Below, piece after piece: positions 53,599 through 61,970 of a stretch of 64,000 nt of DNA. The notes under the pieces are model-generated. The model did no database searches. It was given only the letters and a program-made list of their open reading frames with translations, and was not told where the DNA came from. The stretch comes from Spirochaetales bacterium (lineage in GTDB: Bacteria > Spirochaetota > Leptospiria > Leptospirales > Leptonemataceae): positions 1 through 64,000 of the forward strand of contig JABTUL010000004.1 in assembly GCA_015075425.1 (NCBI GenBank). The letters are read 5' to 3'. The stretch's first letter is position 1. Every line of letters begins with the position of its first letter. The position numbers were made by a program, and so were the translations under genes.

Positions 53599-54849
53599 AT
53601 GCTGCCTTTATTGCCACAGGCTCGTTTCAGAATTTACACTACTTTTTATAGCTATACACAGGGAATTCGAGCCCTGATCGGTGGTAGCGTCCACAGCCAG
53701 GATCTGGCCAATTTACAGGAGGCTCTAAAGAAGCGATTCTCTACCCGGTATGCGATACTTGTTCCCCAGTGCAGAGTGGGTATCTATCTGACTTTTAAAC
53801 ACCTTATAAAGCCCGGCCAGAAGGTCTTGATGTCCCCGTATACCATCGTTGATATAAGCAATATGGTCCTCCTTGCTGGAGGCCTTCCTGATTACGTGGA
53901 TGTGGAATTAGGGACTTGCAATATCTCGGCAGATGAGGTGGAAGAAAGAATCGGTCCGGACACCGGTGCTGTACTCATTACCCATTTGCACGGTCTGGCT
54001 GCGGAAGCGGACCGGATCCGCGCTGCCTGTGACCGATACAATGTCCCCCTGATCGAAGATTGTGCCCAGGCATTTGGTACAGTATGGCGGGATAAGCCGG
54101 TGGGCACCTTCGGGAAGGCGGGTATTTTTAGCTTTGGCATGTACAAAAACGTAAACGCCTGGACCGGGGGTGCTATTATCACTGACGATGCGGAGCTGGC
54201 TCAGAAAATCAATAAGGAACTGGCGCAATTCACGGGTTCCCCCCGAAGCATGCTAAGAAAGAAACTACAGGCCGGTATTCTTTCGGACATTCTGACCCAC
54301 CCGATTATTTTCAAATTATTTACTTTCTGGATTTTTCGCTTTGCCTTTTTAAATGATATTGAATTTATCAATAAGAAAGTCCGCATTGAGCTGGATGCCA
54401 GCCGGCGGCTCGAATTCCCGGATTACTACAGGTTTCCATTCACGGCGCCGCAGGCCAGATTGGTACTGCGGCAACTGGACAGAGTTGATTCATTCAGCAC
54501 GAATCGCATGAAGAAAGGCCTGCTCTACCATGAAGGCCTCAACGATATCAAGGAAATCATTATTCCGCCGGCACGATCCGATCTTTCCCATACCTACACC
54601 TACTTCCCTATCCAGTACCACGACCGTAACACACTCATCAAATTCCTGATGAAACATTGCCGTGACCTGGCCGCCCAGCACTACAAGAACAATGCAGACC
54701 TGGAAGAATTTAAAGATTTCTTCCAGGATTGCCCCGCGGCTCGCTCTGTAGCAAGCCAGCTGATCTTCTTGCCCACCTATCCCACCTACTCCGTGAGACA
54801 GGTTGAGCGGAATATCCGGCTGATCAGACGGTTCTTCGGGAAAGATTAA
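53599..54849 (+). CDS. DegT/DnrJ/EryC1-type sugar aminotransferase
   Basis: Fold-type I PLP enzymes of this family transaminate ketosugars to amino sugars. The 416-residue protein has ILVPQCRVGI in the N-terminal loop, IEDCAQAFG with the PLP-binding Asp, and the Schiff-base lysine K183 in FGMYKNVNAWTGG. The position and sequence around the lysine differ from the usual SxHxxK form, which may reflect an uncommon substrate. It follows the GMC oxidoreductase (31-bp gap) and precedes the GNAT gene by 6 bp. Confidence 0.88.
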   Translation: MLPLLPQARFRIYTTFYSYTQGIRALIGGSVHSQDLANLQEALKKRFSTRYAILVPQCRVGIYLTFKHLIKPGQKVLMSPYTIVDISNMVLLAGGLPDYVDVELGTCNISADEVEERIGPDTGAVLITHLHGLAAEADRIRAACDRYNVPLIEDCAQAFGTVWRDKPVGTFGKAGIFSFGMYKNVNAWTGGAIITDDAELAQKINKELAQFTGSPRSMLRKKLQAGILSDILTHPIIFKLFTFWIFRFAFLNDIEFINKKVRIELDASRRLEFPDYYRFPFTAPQARLVLRQLDRVDSFSTNRMKKGLLYHEGLNDIKEIIIPPARSDLSHTYTYFPIQYHDRNTLIKFLMKHCRDLAAQHYKNNADLEEFKDFFQDCPAARSVASQLIFLPTYPTYSVRQVERNIRLIRRFFGKD

Positions 54850-54855
54850 GAAACG

Positions 54856-55491
54856 GTGGAAGATGCAGAAATCCACAAAAGCCTTGACTCCATTGCCCTG
54901 AAGGAGCTGGCATCTCTTCACAGGAGCGCACTGCCTGACTCCCTGCTTTCATTGCTTGGTCGGCGGGCCATCCAGAGTTACTATCAATTTGTGTCTGCCT
55001 CACCTTCAGAATCCTTGATTCTGGTCGGGAGTTCACCAATTCTTGGTTGCTGTGTTCTGTCATTTGCGCCAGCGACTCTGATGGGACGCTTTCTGCGCAG
55101 CAATCCGTGGCGGCACGGGCTATTTGCTATACTCTCGTTGGTCCAGGCCAAGGCCTTTACACGGATGATCCGCACCCTGTTCCATTTCCGGGATACTTTC
55201 CCTGGGGAAATGGAATCTCTACCGGAAGTTGTGCAGCTTTTTGTGGCCGGGGAATCCCGATCTTCGGGAATCGGATACCGATTGCTAAAAAAAGCAGAGG
55301 AACAACTCCATCAGAGAGGAGCAGGCGGTTATTTCGTTAAAACTCAGACAGAAGCAGGAAACCGGGCCATCGGCTTTTATAAAAAGAATGGCTTCACTCT
55401 CCGGGGGGAAGTGTTTCTTCAGGGGCAACACTTCCAGATCCTGGCAAAGGACCTGGAAGGATTGGGCCGGCCCAGGCGGCCAGCACCATGA
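54856..55491 (+). CDS. GNAT-family N-acetyltransferase
   Basis: The 211-residue protein begins at GTG 54856, 6 bp after the aminotransferase stop. The acetyl-CoA-binding turn reads ESRSSGIGYRLLKKAE (R/Q-xx-G-x-G/A), followed by FVKTQTEAGNRAIGFYKKNGF, a typical GNAT C-terminal strand. With the aminotransferase before it, acetylation of a new amino group is likely. The 3' end overlaps the convergent membrane glycosyltransferase by 98 bp. Confidence 0.85.
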   Translation: MEDAEIHKSLDSIALKELASLHRSALPDSLLSLLGRRAIQSYYQFVSASPSESLILVGSSPILGCCVLSFAPATLMGRFLRSNPWRHGLFAILSLVQAKAFTRMIRTLFHFRDTFPGEMESLPEVVQLFVAGESRSSGIGYRLLKKAEEQLHQRGAGGYFVKTQTEAGNRAIGFYKKNGFTLRGEVFLQGQHFQILAKDLEGLGRPRRPAP

Positions 55492-56749
55492 GCAAATGAG
55501 CAAGCACCAGGATGTCCGTGTAGAAAGAGTAGCGCAGCATCAGTGCATTCATTGTCCCGGAAACCAGGTAATTAAAGCCATGTAGAGCAAGAGCACCAAG
55601 TAAGCTCAATGCTAGCAGATCGCTGCTGCGCCAGAACGAAAGGAGTGCCAGGAGACCGGCACAGCACAGGAGCAGCGGATAGGTGAGGCCGCCCATGATG
55701 AAAATGATGGACCCCAGAACCAGTCGGGCGTGCTCTTTGTAGTATTTTTTATATAAAATGATTCCTATTCTCCAGAGTCGTTCATTTAAAAAGCGAACCT
55801 TCTCCGGCTGAAGGCTGAATAAGTCCGTCCCGTCCAGAAGATCCAGCTCCGCCAGGTAGGCTGCATACGTTCCTCTGTAGCAGACGTGGTTCCAGTTATC
55901 CAGGTAATGCATGGAATGACGCAAAAAATTCGGAGCCTGATTGTATTCTATTAACCACTGACCGGTCCGCAGACGATTGTGGACCTCTATAAAGTAATGA
56001 CGATCTTCCTCAGGGAAAAGCCCGGAATCGCTCTCCCGGGCCAGGTAGAATAACGGCGTGGTAAATTGCAGACCGGTCACGGGCCTTGCCTCCAGAGATC
56101 TGTGGCGTATATAGTTATAGGCACCTTCCAGAGAGCGACCCAACACCACTGGCAGAAGGAAAGCCAGAAAAACGATGGGCAGGACGCGGAAACGGCCGGA
56201 TCGCAGAACCCACAGGCCAACCGGCAGGAGTGCCGCGATGAAGAAAAGCATCTGCGGCCTGGTCAGGATAGCCAGCAGCCAAAAAACCATCGCAAGGGCG
56301 AGCATTTGCAACTTCCCTCTGAGAAAAAATAGTAAAAGGGCTGACCAGAAGAGGAGGAGCAGGCCGTAAGCCAGTGACTCGGTCAAAATCGCAGAACCAA
56401 TTCCGCGGGCACCGAGCAAGGGCAAATTCAAAACGATGAACAGGATCGCCTGAAGCAGCGGCGGCAAAACCAATGTACGCCATAAAACCCGGATCAGGAC
56501 AGAGCTTGCAGCAAGAACGAAAATGGTTTGAAAGAATACGGCAATGAAAAGGCCCGATTTATCCGGCCAGATAGCAGTGACAGCCAGCCACAAAGGATAC
56601 AGCGGCGGCCTGCCCATAACACCCTGCAAATAGCCTGCACTGTCTGGAGATAAAACCGGCCCGCGTAGAAGACTCTCCAGGAGAAAGGCGCAAAAGAATG
56701 CGCAGAAAAACAGGGGTAAAGCTATCCTGCCCGTCACAACCCCACGCAT
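55394..56749 (-). CDS. Multi-pass membrane protein, GT39/ArnT-like glycosyltransferase candidate
   Basis: The protein has about 10 hydrophobic segments. After TM1 comes an extracytoplasmic loop with LSPDSAGYLQ, an Asp-containing motif like that of dolichol/undecaprenyl-phosphate-sugar dependent GT-C enzymes. A long middle loop (about residues 220-320) follows. ATG 56749 (MRGVVTGR) gives 451 residues; the frame continues upstream to 56770. It uses lipid-linked sugars if the family call is right, for which the GT2 at 56817 could supply the donor. It converges with the GNAT gene (98-bp overlap). Confidence 0.65.
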   Translation of the reverse strand: MRGVVTGRIALPLFFCAFFCAFLLESLLRGPVLSPDSAGYLQGVMGRPPLYPLWLAVTAIWPDKSGLFIAVFFQTIFVLAASSVLIRVLWRTLVLPPLLQAILFIVLNLPLLGARGIGSAILTESLAYGLLLLFWSALLLFFLRGKLQMLALAMVFWLLAILTRPQMLFFIAALLPVGLWVLRSGRFRVLPIVFLAFLLPVVLGRSLEGAYNYIRHRSLEARPVTGLQFTTPLFYLARESDSGLFPEEDRHYFIEVHNRLRTGQWLIEYNQAPNFLRHSMHYLDNWNHVCYRGTYAAYLAELDLLDGTDLFSLQPEKVRFLNERLWRIGIILYKKYYKEHARLVLGSIIFIMGGLTYPLLLCCAGLLALLSFWRSSDLLALSLLGALALHGFNYLVSGTMNALMLRYSFYTDILVLAHLLMVLAAWAGPILPGPLPGSGSVAPEETLPPGE

Positions 56750-56816
56750 TTCTTTCGGAATCCGTGGCAAGCTTTTTCAGGCAGACAGGGGAAAAACCCT
56801 CTAAACAGCTGACCGC

Positions 56817-57722
56817 ATGATGGCCTCCCGGCAGTGCAGCATAGTCATCCCGGCTCTCGATGAGGAAAAAGGAATCGGAGAAACCTTGAAGTCCATCCGC
56901 GCCACAGAAGAAGCAAACAGCCTGGAAATAGAAATCGTAGTGATTGACGATGGATCCATCGATCAAACCGGCGAAATCGCCAGGGGCCTTGGTGCTACTG
57001 TCGTCCGCCACCCGTCACCGGCAGGGTATGGCCATTCCTTGAAGGATGGCATCCGTGCGGCTCGATTTGACACCATAATCATTACAGATGCTGATGGCAC
57101 ATACCCACTGGACCAGATACCGGCATTGCTGACTCGCTACCAGCAAGGTTTTGACATGGTTGTGGGAGCCAGAACGGGATCGGAATACCGCGAATCGGTG
57201 CTCAAGCTCCCGCTGCGTTTCATACTGAAGTGGCTGGTAGAGTTTACAACGGGCCGGAAAATTCCCGATATCAACTCAGGATTTCGCATCTTTTCCAGGG
57301 CCACCGCCTTAAATCATTTGGACCGGCTTTGCAATACATTCAGTTTCACCACCGGTATGACTCTGGCCTATATGCTGACCGGAAGGTTTGTCGATTACAT
57401 CCCTATCGCCTATCATAAGCGCAAGGGGAAGTCCAAAGTTCGCCTTTTCCGCGACTCGCTAAGAACGATGCAATACATCGTGGATGCTATCCTTTTCTAC
57501 AATCCTATAAAACTTTTTATTGTCTATGCGATGAGCCTCGCACTGCTTTTTCTCTGCTTCCTGGGTCTCTACCTGTACACGGATCATTTCTTCTTTGCCG
57601 GGCTGGCCCTTGCCTGCTTCGGACTGATTTTCTTTATCCTGGCGCTGGGGCTCATTTCCGGAATGCTGCGCCAATTCTTTCTGCCCGGGGGCAGCTTACC
57701 CCGTAACTCTGCCGGGCAATGA
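56817..57722 (+). CDS. Polyprenyl-phosphate glycosyltransferase, DPM1/GtrB-like GT2
   Basis: The 301-residue protein has VIPALDEEKGIGETL, VIDDGSIDQTGE and the DxD motif ITDADGTYP. It then has KIPDINSGFRIFSR and two C-terminal transmembrane helices, the layout of enzymes making undecaprenyl- or dolichyl-phosphate sugars. It probably makes the lipid-linked sugar donor for a GT-C enzyme such as the neighbouring 55394 product. Start 56817 is divergent from that gene. It overlaps the next gene by four bases (ATGA). Confidence 0.88.
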   Translation: MMASRQCSIVIPALDEEKGIGETLKSIRATEEANSLEIEIVVIDDGSIDQTGEIARGLGATVVRHPSPAGYGHSLKDGIRAARFDTIIITDADGTYPLDQIPALLTRYQQGFDMVVGARTGSEYRESVLKLPLRFILKWLVEFTTGRKIPDINSGFRIFSRATALNHLDRLCNTFSFTTGMTLAYMLTGRFVDYIPIAYHKRKGKSKVRLFRDSLRTMQYIVDAILFYNPIKLFIVYAMSLALLFLCFLGLYLYTDHFFFAGLALACFGLIFFILALGLISGMLRQFFLPGGSLPRNSAGQ

Positions 57723-58714
57723 ATCTGATCGGTGCGGACAGGAAGCGATACGCCGGCCAACTGCTGGGGCTCCTCACCAGCACCATAGCTCTTGCTTTTT
57801 TCATTTATGCCTTTGACCTGGAAGATCTAAAAAAAATTGTCAGTCAGCTGGATCCGTACTCTGTCCCTCTCGCCGTCTTCTGGCTCCTCGCCTTCAACAG
57901 CATTTTCGCATTACGCTGGTATTTTATTCTCAATCATCGTTTGAGTATTGCTTCCAGTCTCTACGCGGTTTTTATGGGCATAGGAGCGAATATGTTCCTT
58001 CCGGCCCGGGGCGGAGACGTGCTGCGCGTGGCCTATTCGCATCGCGCCGGTCCCGTTCCCCTGCCCTTACTGGCCGGAGGCGTCTTTGTGGAGAAGCTAC
58101 TGGACCTGGTTGCCGTTGCTTGCCTGGCCTTTCTGGCTCTTTTTCTCAATTCCGGTATTCGTGACTACCTTCCTGTGCAACAGCTTGTGTTGCTACCTTC
58201 TGTGATGATCCTGACGCTCCTCTTAGTGTTCTTGCTGATTGCGTGGAAACAGGATTTGCCCGACCGGCTGCTGAAATTGCTCAAGCGCGTTCCCCTGCTG
58301 TCGGGAATTTTGCCGGCTTCTTTGGGGCAGACATTCGTCGATGCACGGGAACTGTTTCGACCTTTGAATATCTTTCTCGCCGCTTTCGCGACCACCTTCT
58401 TATGGTTTCTTTCTTACCCACTGGCTTATTTTCTGGCGGGCCGGCTGCTGGGTGCCGACCTGCCCTACTCCCACCTGGTCGTCATTACGATCGCCGGGGC
58501 TCTGGGCGTTGCCCTTCCCGCTGTCCCTTCGGGCCTGGGGGTCTTGCATGCCTCGCTTATCTCTGCTTTTCTGCTTCTGGGACGATCCGCAGCAGATGGC
58601 CTCGCTTACGCAACGACGGTCCATTTACTCTGGTTTCTGGTGTTTGGTTCGATAGGTATGCTCCTGTATTTTCGCTGGGCTCTTCTGCGCCGCAGAAGCG
58701 CGGAGCCCCGCTGA
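57719..58714 (+). CDS. Flippase-like membrane protein, AglD/YbhN (LPG synthase TM) family
   Basis: The 331-residue protein has about eight transmembrane segments and the family motifs GIGANMFLPARGGDVLRV and VPSGLGVLHASL. These proteins, typified by the membrane half of lysyl-phosphatidylglycerol synthase and AglD, are commonly encoded beside polyprenyl glycosyltransferases and thought to move lipid-linked sugars. Its ATGA overlap with the GT2 gene before it supports a functional pair. It shares one base with the asnB start (TGATG). Confidence 0.82.
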   Translation: MNLIGADRKRYAGQLLGLLTSTIALAFFIYAFDLEDLKKIVSQLDPYSVPLAVFWLLAFNSIFALRWYFILNHRLSIASSLYAVFMGIGANMFLPARGGDVLRVAYSHRAGPVPLPLLAGGVFVEKLLDLVAVACLAFLALFLNSGIRDYLPVQQLVLLPSVMILTLLLVFLLIAWKQDLPDRLLKLLKRVPLLSGILPASLGQTFVDARELFRPLNIFLAAFATTFLWFLSYPLAYFLAGRLLGADLPYSHLVVITIAGALGVALPAVPSGLGVLHASLISAFLLLGRSAADGLAYATTVHLLWFLVFGSIGMLLYFRWALLRRRSAEPR

Positions 58715-60579
58715 TGTGCGGGATAGCGGGCTTTCAAGGCCCGTTGAATACAACTGCTCTGGACCGCATGACGGATCAAATGATCCTGCGCGGGCCAGAT
58801 GGTCGGGGCACTTTTGTAGATGCGGAGTCAGGTTTGCATCTGGGTCATCGTCGCCTTTCCATCCTGGATCATGCGGGCGGCCACCAGCCTTTATGGAGCA
58901 GGGATGGCCAGCTGGCTGTCATTTTCAATGGCGAAATCTACAACCACGGGCCCCTCCGTTCTGAACTGGAGGCCCTGGGCCATGTATTCCGGACGGACCA
59001 TTCCGATACAGAAGTCCTGCTTTATGGCTACAGGCAATGGGGGGAGGATTTTGTAAAAAAATTGAACGGAATGTGGGCGTTTGCTCTTTTCGACAGAGCC
59101 AGAAGACAGTTGCTTCTGTCGCGGGATCGATTCGGAAAAAAACCGCTCTACTACTACGCTTCCCCGGGACTCTTTGCCTTTGCATCCCAGCTCGATGCGC
59201 TGACCCGACATCCAGGCGTGGACCGTCAGGTGAGTCGGACCTCATTACTTAAATACTTTGCTTACGGATACATTCCGGCTCCCGGGAGCATCTATTTAAA
59301 CATTTATAAACTTCCTGGAGGCCATTCGCTCTGTTTGAATCTGGATACCGGTGCAAGGCGCACATGGGCCTACTGGACCCACCGGATTGAGCCGGAGCCA
59401 CTGCGGCGGGGTCAGACCATTCAGAGCCTCGCGGGTGAATTGGAAAGCCTGATCGAGGAAGCGGTCCGCACCCGCCTTGTGGCCGACGTTCCCGTCGGTA
59501 TCTTCCTCAGCGGAGGACTGGATTCTTCAGCGGTGGCTGCCATGGCCCGCCGGCATATCAACGATTTACACACCTTCTGCATTGGATTTACGGAAAGTAC
59601 CTATGACGAAAGCCCTTTTGCCGCCGCGGTCGCAGAACACCTGGGGACCAGCCACCACCTCCGCATTCTGGATGGGAAGGAACTGGGCCTGATTCGCCAG
59701 ACGATCGTATCCGGCCTGGATGAGCCGATGGGTGACAGCTCCCTGCTGCCAACCTGCCTGCTCAGCGCTTTTGCCCGCGAGTCCGTAACTGTGGCCCTGG
59801 GCGGTGACGGAGGCGACGAACTCTTCGCCGGATACGATACCTTCCGAGCCCTGCGGCCAACAGAAATGGTAGAACGCTGGATTCCAGGACCGATCCACAC
59901 GGCAATACGCAAACTCGTCAATATCCTGCCCACCTCCAGGCGCAGCATGAATTTCCTTTTTCGGTTGCGTCGTTTCCTCCGGGGGCTGGCTTTCCCGTCT
60001 GCGTATCGTGCTCCCGTATGGCAGGCAACGGTAGAACCTGAAGAACTGGCCGACTTGCTTGATGGTCCGGTAGATCTGGAAGAAGTCTTCGCGGAGGCTA
60101 TCGAGTGCTGGCAGGAGTCTGCCAATCTTGATGAACCCTTGCGTCTTATGCAATTCTATACAAAAATCTATATGCAGGATTCCGTACTCACCAAAGTAGA
60201 TCGGGCCAGCATGCTCAACTCCCTCGAAGTACGCGCTCCCCTTCTGGATGTAAACGTAGTGGATTTCGTGCGCAAGCTGCCCTATGATTTACGCTTTCGT
60301 GCCGGGAGGGGGAAATTCCTCCTCAAAGAAGCCTTTCGTACCGCACTGCCCGCAGCCATCGTAGATAGATCCAAAAAAGGTTTTGCCAGTCCCGTCTCCG
60401 CCTGGTTTTACTCGGGGGAGCTGGCTCTGGATCAGCCGTCTCCTCTGCTAAACCGGCCTGCTGTGGATAGATTCCTGCGGACTCATAGAGCAGGTCGGGC
60501 CGACTATGGGCAGGCTCTCTGGAATATGTATTTGCTGAATGCCTGGCTTGCTCGCGAAGGCCCCCTGCGGAAAGACTAA
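58714..60579 (+). CDS. asnB: Asparagine synthetase-like glutamine amidotransferase (AsnB family)
   Basis: The open frame begins far upstream at 58243, but Cys2 must follow the initiator, and MCGIAGFQG starts at ATG 58714, giving 621 residues. Domains: N-terminal nucleophile glutaminase (C2, GHRRLSI, FNGEIYN, SDTEVLLY), then the synthetase domain with the PP-loop FLSGGLDSSAVAA and ALGGDGGDELFAGY. In capsule and O-antigen clusters such proteins often transfer amide nitrogen to uronic-acid sugars rather than aspartate; that is my reading here. Its stop interlocks with the wzx stop (CTAA). Confidence 0.9.
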   Translation: MCGIAGFQGPLNTTALDRMTDQMILRGPDGRGTFVDAESGLHLGHRRLSILDHAGGHQPLWSRDGQLAVIFNGEIYNHGPLRSELEALGHVFRTDHSDTEVLLYGYRQWGEDFVKKLNGMWAFALFDRARRQLLLSRDRFGKKPLYYYASPGLFAFASQLDALTRHPGVDRQVSRTSLLKYFAYGYIPAPGSIYLNIYKLPGGHSLCLNLDTGARRTWAYWTHRIEPEPLRRGQTIQSLAGELESLIEEAVRTRLVADVPVGIFLSGGLDSSAVAAMARRHINDLHTFCIGFTESTYDESPFAAAVAEHLGTSHHLRILDGKELGLIRQTIVSGLDEPMGDSSLLPTCLLSAFARESVTVALGGDGGDELFAGYDTFRALRPTEMVERWIPGPIHTAIRKLVNILPTSRRSMNFLFRLRRFLRGLAFPSAYRAPVWQATVEPEELADLLDGPVDLEEVFAEAIECWQESANLDEPLRLMQFYTKIYMQDSVLTKVDRASMLNSLEVRAPLLDVNVVDFVRKLPYDLRFRAGRGKFLLKEAFRTALPAAIVDRSKKGFASPVSAWFYSGELALDQPSPLLNRPAVDRFLRTHRAGRADYGQALWNMYLLNAWLAREGPLRKD

Positions 60580-61907
60580 GAGAGCAGGAGAGTCCGCGAC
60601 CCTGGCCGCGATGTTGCTCGGGGCACGGATCGCCAGAAAAGGGCAAAAAGCATAAGGGCGAACATCGTTCCATAAAGCAGGATGTAACACCAGGCATACC
60701 CCGCAATACCGGCCTGGACGGGGAGAATCTGAAAAAGAAAAAGTAACCAGAGAGCAGAAAAGGCATAAATCCAGAAAAGTCGCTGTCCCTTCCCCTGGGA
60801 TTGAAGCAAACCATACAAAACGGCGGTACACAGATAAAGAATCGAAGCTATAGCATGGAGACGCACCAGAGGCGCCGCATGCTCCGTCACTTCCGGGTCG
60901 ATCCAGAAAGTAAGCAGCGGTTCCGCCCATAAAGAAAGCGGCAGATAATAGAACAACGACACCAGAAAAATACCGGAAAATGAGACCAGCATAAGAGGCC
61001 GAATTGTTAGCTGCTGGCTATGTCGCCGGACGAATACTGTGTAAAGAGAGGAATTGATGGCAAAAACAAGGAACCAGGCCTTGGTGTTCACATCTGCTGC
61101 AATAGCATAGTATCCCAGACCTTCCAGATGAAGAAATTTACCTATGACTATCTTATCAATATTGTGGATTGCTATTCCCAGAACGCTCGTTCCGAACACG
61201 GGTAAACCAAAACGGAAATTCAGCCAGAAATCCCTCCTGTTCAGCTGGGGCCACAGCCACGACAGCGTTTTTTCCGTCCCGATCACGCTGGATAGAGAGT
61301 AAAGAAATTTTACCAGAGTACCTCCGGTAATCACATACATCAGCTGCAACAAATTTCCCTGACTGAGACCGCCAACAAGAAGGGCTGCATTGCGAAAAAC
61401 ATCAAATAAAAATAGCGCAATGTTGGTTTGATAGATGCGATTGTGTGCCTTCAGGATTGCTCCCAGAAAGGAATCCAGGAGCATGAATCCCAGACATATA
61501 CCAACCAGCTTCAGGTGCAGACTATAATCCGGGCTGCTAAAAAGCAGCAAAGAAAATTCTTCAGAGAAAATCAGAACCGGAACAATCGCCATCCAGAACA
61601 TAATGTAATAGAAGGATGTGGCCCGGCTCAGCATCCGGTAGCGCGAAAGGGCGCTTCTGGCGCGGATCAAGGCCCTGGTATAGCGCATATGGAGTGCATA
61701 GCCCGTTCCAAGGTCCAGATAACCTACGAAGTTAAATAGCAGTAACAGCAACGTCAGGCGGCCATAGGCTTCGCTACCCGCCCGTGAAATGAAGAAGGGG
61801 GTGGTGAAAAAAAATAGAGCAAGACTGATAATTCGTAAAACTACAAAAGAACCGGCGTTGAGGATATGCTCACGAAATGCTTGAACTACACTTAGAATTT
61901 TGTTCAC
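60576..61907 (-). CDS. wzx: Wzx-type O-antigen/polysaccharide flippase
   Basis: The protein has about 12 transmembrane helices of the MATE/MOP superfamily polysaccharide-transport branch (TPFFISRAGSEAYGRLTLLLL, LDLGTGYALHM near the N terminus). It would flip undecaprenyl-linked oligosaccharide to the periplasm for polymerisation or transfer. The ORF extends upstream to 62123, but GTG 61907 (VNKILSVVQ) is the sensible start and gives 443 residues. The upstream region contains the second 48-bp repeat at 16-63 bp from the start, so its promoter lies within or beyond the repeat. The asnB stop interlocks at its 3' end. Confidence 0.85.
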   Translation of the reverse strand: MNKILSVVQAFREHILNAGSFVVLRIISLALFFFTTPFFISRAGSEAYGRLTLLLLLFNFVGYLDLGTGYALHMRYTRALIRARSALSRYRMLSRATSFYYIMFWMAIVPVLIFSEEFSLLLFSSPDYSLHLKLVGICLGFMLLDSFLGAILKAHNRIYQTNIALFLFDVFRNAALLVGGLSQGNLLQLMYVITGGTLVKFLYSLSSVIGTEKTLSWLWPQLNRRDFWLNFRFGLPVFGTSVLGIAIHNIDKIVIGKFLHLEGLGYYAIAADVNTKAWFLVFAINSSLYTVFVRRHSQQLTIRPLMLVSFSGIFLVSLFYYLPLSLWAEPLLTFWIDPEVTEHAAPLVRLHAIASILYLCTAVLYGLLQSQGKGQRLFWIYAFSALWLLFLFQILPVQAGIAGYAWCYILLYGTMFALMLFALFWRSVPRATSRPGSRTLLLS

Positions 61908-61922
61908 GGTCGCTGCTGCCCG

Positions 61923-61970
61923 GTCAGGCCCGCCTGGAGAGTTGGTACAATCTGGAAGCGGTTTAACATT
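61923..61970 (+). repeat. 48-bp direct repeat, copy 2 (capD 3'-end fragment)
   Basis: Identical to 47018-47065, the end of capD. Here there is no capD: the sequence upstream is not similar to capD, and downstream lies the small lipoprotein gene, whose stop codon (61969-61971 on the minus strand) uses the last two repeat bases. It lies in the region upstream of wzx. Confidence 0.97.

Larger units (their letters stand above)
47018..61970. mobile_element. Putative exchangeable glycan cassette bounded by direct repeats
   Basis: Two perfect 48-bp direct repeats lie 14,905 bp apart. Merging them gives capD followed directly by the convergent small lipoprotein gene (stop at 61969), a normal empty-site arrangement. 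The interval contains only surface-glycan genes. I see no integrase, transposase or IS ends, so the entry mechanism (site-specific integration in trans, or homologous recombination of cassettes through capD) is unresolved. Confidence 0.5.

Noticed and set aside
58243-58713. N-terminal extension of the AsnB-type protein
   Set aside because: It overlaps the AglD/YbhN gene in another frame, and an AsnB-type enzyme needs Cys directly after the initiator, which is provided at 58714.
47062-61922. Integrase, transposase or tRNA-type attachment site inside the glycan interval
   Set aside because: All genes of the interval were read and belong to glycan or modification families; no tRNA or IS end was seen.
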